From IMG/VR virus record IMGVR_UViG_3300044729_002317, positions 1-35,401 of that record: a stretch of DNA of 35,401 nucleotides; one strand, written 5' to 3'. The stretch comes from a virus. The position numbers and the translations under genes were made by a program. Under the pieces are notes generated by a model. The model ran no database searches, was not told the DNA's origin, and saw nothing but the letters and a program-made list of their open reading frames with translations. Below, piece by piece: positions 1-6,850 of this stretch (position 1 is its first letter; the number at the start of each line of letters is the position of its first letter).

Positions 1-665
1 ACGTTAATAGTAGAACTTACATTGGATGCTGTAGTTGCTGTACCTGTAAGATTTCCAGTAAAACTAGAAGCAGTTATAATTCCTGTAGTGTTTATATTTG
101 ATGTTGCAGTTAATCCAGAAGCAGTAGTTGCTGTACCTGTTAAGTTACCTACAAAACTTGAAGCAATTAAATTTCCTGTAAATCTTCCAGTACCAACAAC
201 ATCTAAATTATAATTTGGAGTCGTGCTTCCAATTCCCAACAAACCTGATGGGTTAAAAACAAGTTTACTGGATGGAACTACAACTGTTGAATAAGTACCA
301 GCATTTGCTGAAGATGGAGTCAGAATTGGATAATAATAATTATTCTCGTCAATTGCAGATATTGTATTTTTTGCTACTCCAATGAGATCAGTACCAGATC
401 CCACAAAAGATGTTGCAGTTACTGAACCAGAAACATTTATATTCCCTAAAACATCAAGTTTTTCTTTTGGTTGAGTAGAACCAATACCAATAGAATAAGA
501 ACTTGAGAGAATTATATTTGAGTTTACCTTCCCACCGACAGAAAAATCTGTGCTAACAGAAAATAAAGGAGCATTTACCTGCAGAGTATCTCCACTCTCA
601 ATTAATGAAGTTCCTGCTATTCCAGTAAAATTTAGTTGATTTAAACCGAAACCTTTATCTGCCAT
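1..665 (-). CDS. Tail fibre/adhesin-like structural protein, N-terminal part (runs off window)
   Basis: The frame is open from an ATG at 665-663 to the left edge, about 221 residues, so the C-terminus is missing. The N-terminus (MADKGFGLNQLNFTGI) leads into a segment reading IGIGSTQPKEKLDVLGNINV, a pattern common in phage fibres that carry repeated 'xxLDVxGN' strands. Two copies of the motif ASSF(V/T)GNLTGTATTAS follow, the same motif found five times in the next gene upstream. It is the last gene seen of the minus-strand fibre operon and starts 45 nt after the 480-residue fibre gene. No catalytic motif is visible. Function as a trimeric fibre or adhesin is inferred from composition (Ser/Thr/Gly/Asn rich, beta-repeat) and context. 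Confidence 0.8.
   Translation of the reverse strand, partial: MADKGFGLNQLNFTGIAGTSLIESGDTLQVNAPLFSVSTDFSVGGKVNSNIILSSSYSIGIGSTQPKEKLDVLGNINVSGSVTATSFVGSGTDLIGVAKNTISAIDENNYYYPILTPSSANAGTYSTVVVPSSKLVFNPSGLLGIGSTTPNYNLDVVGTGRFTGNLIASSFVGNLTGTATTASGLTATSNINTTGIITASSFTGNLTGTATTASNVSSTIN
85..165. repeat. 81-bp perfect direct repeat, copy 1
   Basis: Positions 85-165 are identical to 1504-1584. Both encode a full 'FVGNLTGTATTAS' unit plus flanks in two neighbouring fibre genes on the minus strand. Related, less exact copies lie around 1150, 1245, 1360 and 1455. Confidence 0.9.
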
Positions 666-678
666 GAGAGTTTTTAAG

Positions 679-686
679 TATTTATG
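679..686 (-). promoter_or_regulatory. Possible late promoter motif CATAAATA
   Basis: NATAAATA match in the 45-nt gap before the partial fibre gene. Only 13 nt separate it from the ATG, shorter than the 21-22 nt seen at the better candidates, so it may be coincidental. Confidence 0.25.
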
Positions 687-710
687 TTTTCATTTGAAAT
701 GATAAATTAA

Positions 711-2153
711 TTATAATAAACTTCCTCTTACGAATCTATATGTGGTCACTCCATTTACTCCAGACTGAGGTGTAACTTGCAATTTACAGTCAGTCCCATC
801 CAAAGTTGCTCCAATTGCAACCAAAGCATTTTTGTTATACATAATGCCATAAGATTCAGCATTTGCAATAATGCCATCTTGCATAATTAAAACTTTTTGA
901 ACTTGAATACTGCTACTAAATCCAATATGAACAGAATACTCAACTAATTTGAAGTCTGTAGTTGTAATGGAAAAACTATCTATGGATGTAGTAATTCCAA
1001 CTGAAGCAATAAAATTACCAGTTCCTGTTTTTACTCCATAAGTTTCAACTTGTAATGGTGTATTTGTGGAAGTTGTTGCACTTCCAATCGTAGTTATGCC
1101 AGAGACATTCAATGAAGAAACAGATGCAAAACCACTAATTACATTTGTTGCTGTAGTTGCTGTGCCTGTTAAGTTACCTACAAAACTTGAAGCAGTTATA
1201 ATTCCACTAGTGTTTATATTAATACTAGAACTTACATTATTTGCTGTAGTTGCTGTTCCAGTTAAATTACCTACAAAACTTGAAGAAGTTATAATTCCTG
1301 TGGTATTGATGCTAATTGATGCTGATACTCCAAGTGCTGTAGATGCTATGGTTGCTGTGGTTGCTGTGCCTGTTAAGTTACCTACAAAACTTGAAGAAGT
1401 TATAATACCAGTAGTGTTAATGTTTATTTCTGTGGAAACACCAGAAGCAGTGGTTGCTGTTCCAGTTAAGTTACCTACAAAACTTGAAGCAGTTATAATA
1501 CCAGTAGTGTTTATATTTGATGTTGCAGTTAATCCAGAAGCAGTAGTTGCTGTACCTGTTAAGTTACCTACAAAACTTGAAGCACTTACAGATCCAAGAA
1601 ACTTACCATTTCCACTTACATCCAGTATTTCAGTTGGAGAATTACTTCCAATTCCAATATTTCCTGAAGAATATACAAATCCACTTGCTGCTCTAATTAA
1701 ATTACCACTTCCGTGATACATTATTTGATTTGCTTGACCAGGCGCTTTTAGTGAAAATCTAATTGTCGCAATTCCAGTTTGATCGGAAACCCCAGAACCA
1801 ACTGGATCTACTGACACAATATCACCAACTAAATTAAAAACATTAAAACTATTTGCTGCTCCTACTTGAATATTATCATCAAAAATAGTGAAAGAACCGG
1901 GAATTAAACCACCAGTCAATACCTGAGAAGATGCAATCCAATATCTTTTTCCCGGATTATTTTTATTGGCAACGAGTAAATATTGATCACCAGATATTGA
2001 AGGTGGTGCTGGATTTGCACCAACTGAAGAAGGACCAACCAATGGATCTCCGAGATCTGGCTCTGCTTGATTTAATCCTAAAAATTCATATCTATCGGAT
2101 GTGATTCCTGTTCTTGTTTCTTTTTTAACTCTTCCGGAAGTGTAATTATACAT
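711..2153 (-). CDS. Repeat-rich tail fibre protein
   Basis: 480 residues, ATG start, separated by 5 nt from the upstream 117-residue gene. The N-terminus (GRVKKETRTGITSDRYEFLG ... NQAEPDLGDP) is clearly related to that of the collagen-like fibre at 6847-8895 (GRVKRRSQSDLTSDRYKYLA ... NQAEPNLGDP), suggesting a shared attachment domain. Residues about 195-345 hold five copies of SSFVGNLTGTATTA separated by variable NINTTGIIT linkers. The C-terminal 130 residues, ending YRFVRGSLL, form a non-repetitive domain likely to be the distal knob. No enzyme motif is seen. It is a virion fibre or adhesin by composition and neighbours; the receptor is unknown. Confidence 0.8.
   Translation of the reverse strand: MYNYTSGRVKKETRTGITSDRYEFLGLNQAEPDLGDPLVGPSSVGANPAPPSISGDQYLLVANKNNPGKRYWIASSQVLTGGLIPGSFTIFDDNIQVGAANSFNVFNLVGDIVSVDPVGSGVSDQTGIATIRFSLKAPGQANQIMYHGSGNLIRAASGFVYSSGNIGIGSNSPTEILDVSGNGKFLGSVSASSFVGNLTGTATTASGLTATSNINTTGIITASSFVGNLTGTATTASGVSTEININTTGIITSSSFVGNLTGTATTATIASTALGVSASISINTTGIITSSSFVGNLTGTATTANNVSSSININTSGIITASSFVGNLTGTATTATNVISGFASVSSLNVSGITTIGSATTSTNTPLQVETYGVKTGTGNFIASVGITTSIDSFSITTTDFKLVEYSVHIGFSSSIQVQKVLIMQDGIIANAESYGIMYNKNALVAIGATLDGTDCKLQVTPQSGVNGVTTYRFVRGSLL
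1504..1584. repeat. 81-bp perfect direct repeat, copy 2
   Basis: Identical to 85-165. It is one of five roughly 100-nt repeat units inside the 480-residue fibre gene, so recombination with copy 1 would delete or swap units between the two genes. Confidence 0.9.
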
Positions 2154-2158
2154 TTATA

Positions 2159-2512
2159 TTATCCTTTTGCAGTTTCTAAAACACTCAACACAATATTTAA
2201 ATTATCATCAGAATTTGCCGAAACTTTAATTACATCACCAGTTTCCAACACAAGTCTTCCGTCTGGAATTAAATTTACAGAATCATTGGGGGGAACAGAA
2301 ACATTATTTGCAAATTTATAATCAGTGGGAGATTCTGTGCTTCTAGAATGAACAGCAGTCACTGTATAAGTGGTTGATCCTGTTGAGACATTTGTTACTT
2401 GTGCCAAAATTACAATTGAAGCAACTCCAGATGGACAAGTATAAATTCCAACATTGGAAGTTGTTAAATTTTTTCTTATAGTTTTAAATGTATTAAGTGC
2501 TACTACTGCCAT
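2159..2512 (-). CDS. Small fibre-module structural protein (short paralogue)
   Basis: 117 residues, ATG start, 1 nt after the stop of the 1140-residue fibre gene. It is paralogous to the 226-residue protein at 8898-9578: both begin MAV..LNT, share a VPPND...DGRLVLE segment and end (I/V)LET. The larger copy carries about 100 extra residues just before the shared end. Both sit in the same place, between a large beta-helix fibre and a fibre with a GRVK...SDRY N-terminus. Small size and beta-rich character suggest a structural adaptor or connector, but this is inference. No known domain was recognised. Confidence 0.7.
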   Translation of the reverse strand: MAVVALNTFKTIRKNLTTSNVGIYTCPSGVASIVILAQVTNVSTGSTTYTVTAVHSRSTESPTDYKFANNVSVPPNDSVNLIPDGRLVLETGDVIKVSANSDDNLNIVLSVLETAKG

Positions 2513-2513
2513 T

Positions 2514-5500
2514 TTATCTTCCTAGTGCAATGAGTAAAGGTGTTACTGTATTTAACAAACTTTGACTGAAGGATCTTCCAGTAATGGTTCCAGATAATTG
2601 ATTAATGACTACCCCCTCACCAATTCTAAAGTTTCCAGACTGATCAGTACTAGTATAAACTATTTCTCCTCCATTTATTCTAACAACTTCATTTTCTTGT
2701 ATTGTCACACCACCTTTAGATGGTCTGGCAGATTCAATAGCATTACCTGCACCAACATATTCAAATGATATTGTAGATGCAACCTGCAAACTCATTCTAG
2801 AGAAATAAGCAGTAGTTCCTGCACTGACTGTATTATTTAGATTTTCAGTTAATGTGATAGTTGAAATGCCAGCAGATGGTAAAGTTGCACCATCAACTTT
2901 ATAATATATTGGTGCAAGATTTGCAGAAGCAGTTGCCGTAACCCCAGCACCAGGACCACTGATCGTTACAGTTGGTGCAGTTACATATTGATTACCAGTA
3001 CTAATAACATTAATTGAAACTACTTTTCCATTTTCAATTACAGGAAATGCCTCGGCAGTAATTCCATTTGGACCAGTTGGAGAACTAATTGTAACAGTTG
3101 GTTCCGATGTATAACCAGAACCACCATCAGTGACACTTATAGATTCAACAGAATAATATAAGTTTCCAAAATAAATTGCTTGCCCTTGATATGGTCTATT
3201 GGTTCCCAAACCAGAAACTGTAATTATATTTTGACCTATAGTAGCATTTGTATTTGCAGTTCCAGTATATCTAAAAATTGATCTACTAGAGTAATCCCCT
3301 ACACCATTTGAATATAATCCATAAGTTCCGAATGAATTGTTAGAATTGGTAATATCACACTGACCACCAGAAGATGTATAAATCGCAATATCATCACAAA
3401 TTGTAAAGATAGAAACTAATTGAGCATAACCACCATTGGTAATTGACACTCCAATACCACCTTGATTATATTGTGTATAAGAATCAACACTCATAGAACC
3501 TTGAATGCCATTATCAATTTCATCTCCAGGTTCTGCATCAAAACCATTTACCTTTAATCCAATGCTATTTGGTATAAAATTTGTGCAGTTGCGAATATAA
3601 GGACCTTTTGAAATAATTCCGACACCAGGTGAGAACGTTGTTCCTTCAAGTTTTGTGCTGGACCAATTGTTACTTGATTGTCCATCATATGCTGATGGTA
3701 GTGTTGTATTAATTCCTGCTCCACCAAGAGCACTCAAACCATCATTAATTATTGTAGTCACAATTCCAACACAAGAATATAATGCAGAAATTACATTTGA
3801 ACAAGAATTTAAATTAGTATTAGATCCAGTTGCAGAATCTGCTTGAATGGAAACATCCTTTACTTGTGTATAATAAGACTGATAATTTCCACCACTTGTT
3901 TTTGCAAAAGAAACATTATTAATACAAGACCTTGCAATTCCTACTGCATAATTAAAGGCATCTATTGTTTCGGTTTTAAATCCAACAATATTCTGAAGTG
4001 CTCCTCCTGCAGTGTAATATGATTTTCCTGCAACCACACACTTAGAATTTCCACCCCTTGTAATGTCATGGCATACTGCCTTTAATGCAGATACAACACC
4101 TTTTCTAATTGTACTTATTCCAGAATTAAATATAGGATTTTTATAATCTGTGCTGGTTAAATATCCTACAGTTTCTTCAGAAATAAAATCAAGATTCATA
4201 CGAATCATTCTTGCAGCATCAAAAAATCTATGAGTAGAAACTCCAGCAAGTGGTTGAAATGATACTACCGATGCACCATTTGTTGATGGAGCACCAACAA
4301 AACTTAAATCTGTTAAATGACATCCATTATTAACGTGGAATAAATCAAGTCCAGTGTTTTGTGGTGAAACTAAACAGTTACGCAACTCTGTTCCTTCCAC
4401 TGAAACATCTTTTGATAAAACTATTGGATTATTTTCAACATAAGTTCCTGGAAAAACTTTAATTGTATCTCCAGGTAAAGCAAGTGCTGCTGCTGCTTTT
4501 ATAGTTTTCTTTGCATCATTATTCAACAATCCAGTGTTTGAATCATTTCCTTCAAAGGAAACAAAGATTGTTTTTCCTATAGTAGTGCGAATTCCTACAT
4601 TAACTATTCCCTTTCCTGCTGTTTGTGTAGATGTTAAAGTAAGACCGGTCCCAATATTAATTTGAGTTACAATACCTACTATGGATTCCCCATTTCCAAG
4701 ATAATTATTAGTGAAAATTGTTGTTGCAGTTAAAAGACCAACAGTAGCAGTTCCAGAAACACGAACATCAGTTGCGGTTAAAAATCCTATAGTAGCAATA
4801 CCAACAGAGGCAAATCCTACAGTTGCAATACCAATTGATGCAAGTCCGACATTTGCATAACTAATTGTTGCAATTCCAATAGAAGCAGCAGCAGCAACTA
4901 TTCCTCCACTAAAATTACCAGAAAATGTACCTGCAGTTAATATTCCCGATACTCGTACATTTGTAAAAGTTCCAAATCCTATTGTTGCAATTCCAATTGA
5001 TGCTGCAGTTCCAACCAATAAACCCGATGTAATCCTAGTATTATTAATAAAATCAAGGGTTGCATCATACGAAGATAATGTATTAAGACCAGTGAGTGTA
5101 TTTGCAGTAACAATTCCCAAAGTTGCATTGGGTGAATTTAAATTAGTTGCAGTTAAAAATCCAACAGTAGCAGTTCCAGAAACACGAGCATTAGTTGCTG
5201 TTAAGAACCCAATTGTAGCAGCACCTGATATTCTGACATTTGTAAATGTTCCAAATCCAATCGTTGCAACTCCTACAGAAGCAAACCCAATTGATGCTAA
5301 ATTGGTTACATTTAAGTTAGTTGTTGTTGTTAAACCAGAAACACCTAAAGTTCCAATTGTACCAATGTCACTAATATTTAAATCAACACCAGAAACTGTT
5401 CCACCAGAAAGATTGACTGCTGTAGTAGCAGTAGCAGCATTTCCTCCAATACTAATATTCTGAAAACTTCCAGGAGTAATAATGTTTGCAGTGTTTGCTG

Positions 5501-5936
5501 TTCCTACATTAATGTCGTAAAATCCCTCTAACCTTTCGGAAGGAACTATACCACCTGTAATATTTGATGCATCAGTCAAAGCATCAGAAGAAGAAGCAGA
5601 ATCAACAGAAATTGGATAATGACCAGATAATCTTGCACTGCTGATTGTTCCTGCAGCAATATTTGCAGCATTCGTAAGTATATTTGCACTATTTACATCA
5701 ATTCCATAATAACCAGATAATCTAGAACTACTAATAAATCCACCAGTTATATTCGCAGCATTATTTAATCTATCAGCAGTTGCTGCGTTTCCTTGTAGAG
5801 TTCCAACAAACTTATCTGCGGTTATAGTTGTAGCACCAACTATTCCACTATTCTGTAAATTGAGATTATCTCCAGGTGCTAATTCCTCAATCTGTTGAGT
5901 TGTTGGATTTGCTATAAGTGGAAATCTGTCCGTCAT
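2514..5936 (-). CDS. Large tail fibre with beta-helix-like domain
   Basis: 1140 residues, ATG start. The N-terminal third is made of short repeats (variants of VGxATIGFxTxTNxRVSG), typical of an extended beta-structured shaft. Around residues 455-550 comes FVSFEGNDSNTGLL, then IKAAAALALPGDTIKVFPGTY and repeated short strands, the pattern of right-handed beta-helix (pectin-lyase-fold) proteins. Further on are two GxGYTSxPTVTISxP-type units and a C-terminus (TSTDQSGNFRIGEG ... TVTPLLIALGR) shared with the 914-residue protein at 9583-12327, its paralogue. It may be a glycan-binding or depolymerising fibre, but no catalytic residues could be assigned. A 149-nt gap with a host-like promoter lies upstream. 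Confidence 0.8.
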   Translation of the reverse strand: MTDRFPLIANPTTQQIEELAPGDNLNLQNSGIVGATTITADKFVGTLQGNAATADRLNNAANITGGFISSSRLSGYYGIDVNSANILTNAANIAAGTISSARLSGHYPISVDSASSSDALTDASNITGGIVPSERLEGFYDINVGTANTANIITPGSFQNISIGGNAATATTAVNLSGGTVSGVDLNISDIGTIGTLGVSGLTTTTNLNVTNLASIGFASVGVATIGFGTFTNVRISGAATIGFLTATNARVSGTATVGFLTATNLNSPNATLGIVTANTLTGLNTLSSYDATLDFINNTRITSGLLVGTAASIGIATIGFGTFTNVRVSGILTAGTFSGNFSGGIVAAAASIGIATISYANVGLASIGIATVGFASVGIATIGFLTATDVRVSGTATVGLLTATTIFTNNYLGNGESIVGIVTQINIGTGLTLTSTQTAGKGIVNVGIRTTIGKTIFVSFEGNDSNTGLLNNDAKKTIKAAAALALPGDTIKVFPGTYVENNPIVLSKDVSVEGTELRNCLVSPQNTGLDLFHVNNGCHLTDLSFVGAPSTNGASVVSFQPLAGVSTHRFFDAARMIRMNLDFISEETVGYLTSTDYKNPIFNSGISTIRKGVVSALKAVCHDITRGGNSKCVVAGKSYYTAGGALQNIVGFKTETIDAFNYAVGIARSCINNVSFAKTSGGNYQSYYTQVKDVSIQADSATGSNTNLNSCSNVISALYSCVGIVTTIINDGLSALGGAGINTTLPSAYDGQSSNNWSSTKLEGTTFSPGVGIISKGPYIRNCTNFIPNSIGLKVNGFDAEPGDEIDNGIQGSMSVDSYTQYNQGGIGVSITNGGYAQLVSIFTICDDIAIYTSSGGQCDITNSNNSFGTYGLYSNGVGDYSSRSIFRYTGTANTNATIGQNIITVSGLGTNRPYQGQAIYFGNLYYSVESISVTDGGSGYTSEPTVTISSPTGPNGITAEAFPVIENGKVVSINVISTGNQYVTAPTVTISGPGAGVTATASANLAPIYYKVDGATLPSAGISTITLTENLNNTVSAGTTAYFSRMSLQVASTISFEYVGAGNAIESARPSKGGVTIQENEVVRINGGEIVYTSTDQSGNFRIGEGVVINQLSGTITGRSFSQSLLNTVTPLLIALGR

Positions 5937-6044
5937 TACTTATTGCTGGTACTTTTTTTCTTATAATATATAGGTTTCATTCTATGGAGCATTTTTAAAC
6001 AGTTCCAATATTAACAGTAGAAGAAGATATTTTTCTAATTTATA

Positions 6045-6073
6045 TCTATAGAACCAATTTGGGGTCCTGTCAA
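6045..6073 (-). promoter_or_regulatory. Sigma70-like promoter upstream of the 1140-residue fibre gene
   Basis: On the minus strand TTGACA (6068-6073) is followed after exactly 17 nt by TATAGA (6045-6050), in the 149-nt gap 5937-6085. Transcription would start near 6038 and leave a leader of about 100 nt before the ATG at 5936. A TATAAATT sequence (6037-6044), one base off the late motif, lies at the expected start. The rest of the gap shows no gene. Confidence 0.45.
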
Positions 6074-6085
6074 CCAATTCAATTC

Positions 6086-6512
6086 TTAAGAAAACAGTTC
6101 AACCCAAGAATGTATGGTTTTACCCCAGTCATAATGCTCTCTTGCATAATGTTGTATCTCTTCACATTTTTCTTTATATTCCTTTGGATTATCTTTATAG
6201 TATAGTAAATTTTTTCTAGTTTCGTTTAGAAATCCTAATTCATCTAAAGGAACTAAAATTCCTCCACCATGTTTTCCATTTTCTTCAAAATATCCAACAG
6301 GAGTTCCTATAACAAGTTTGCCAGTCCTCATTTGTAATGACTGAAACGTGCTCATTGCAAATTGCATCAGAATCTTCATGACCATAATGAATAATATAGT
6401 GCCCACGAGCACTCATCATCTTACAAAATTTAACTACTTTTTGAGTATATGCACAGGCATTAAAATCTTTACTAGAAACCGTGTGCGGTAAACCAAGAAC
6501 ATGAAATCTCAT
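6086..6512 (-). pseudogene. Glycosyltransferase remnant with out-of-frame internal deletion
   Basis: Two pieces lie in different frames. The 5' piece, from the ATG at 6512, reads MRFHVLGLPHTVSSKDFNA, then KFCKMMSARGHYIIHYGHED and VSVITNEDWQ before running into a stop at 6285. The 3' piece, in another frame to the stop at 6086, reads GKLVIGTPVGYFEENGKHGG, then ILVPLDELGF and a final helical tail. The first resembles the N-terminus and the second the nucleotide-sugar-side C-terminus of a GT-B glycosyltransferase. Only about 145 codons remain where such enzymes usually have 350-400, so most of the middle is gone. The junction lies near 6320-6331. A true glycosyltransferase origin is inferred from these motifs. 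The product should be inactive. Confidence 0.65.
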
Positions 6513-6541
6513 AATAAAAAGTATCTTCAGTATATATTATA

Positions 6542-6850
6542 TCACGGTTTTGGATATTTTTGCTTTATTTTATCAATCTCTGCTTTCCAAGCATCATAAC
6601 CACCATGATATAAGAGATCAAATTGATCAGCAAAAGATGGATATTCTATTGCTCTAAGTCTTTGATATTCATTGTGATCATATTCTGCTTGAAGTCGTTG
6701 CATCTCTGCTTCAATTTCTTCAAAAGTTGGTTTTGGAATATCTTCAGAAAACCACTTTAATTGTTCATAATCACAATCAATACAAAACCATTGTGATTTT
6801 GGTGCTAAAGATGAAATTGCCTTATAAAAAAAGTTTGATTCTATTGTCAT
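6542..6850 (-). CDS. Small fibre-associated protein, possible tail fibre assembly factor
   Basis: 102 residues; its ATG overlaps the stop of the collagen-like fibre gene by 4 nt (ATGA, 6847-6850), implying translational coupling. The C-terminal half reads YPSFADQFDLLYHGGYDAW and ends IKQKYPKP. This pattern (YP...DQ.D.LY...W...I..IK.KYPKP) recurs in small proteins or C-terminal tails next to phage tail fibre genes. The middle (residues about 40-65) is a Glu/Gln-rich helix. A chaperone or assembly role for the fibre is inferred from position and this motif; no biochemical motif is present. Confidence 0.65.
   Translation of the reverse strand: MTIESNFFYKAISSLAPKSQWFCIDCDYEQLKWFSEDIPKPTFEEIEAEMQRLQAEYDHNEYQRLRAIEYPSFADQFDLLYHGGYDAWKAEIDKIKQKYPKP

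Noticed and set aside
1066-1716. 216-codon plus-strand frame rich in AVVAVPVKLPTKLE
   Set aside because: It is the antisense reading of the FVGNLTGTATTA repeats of the 480-residue fibre gene; the minus strand has matching domains and operon context.
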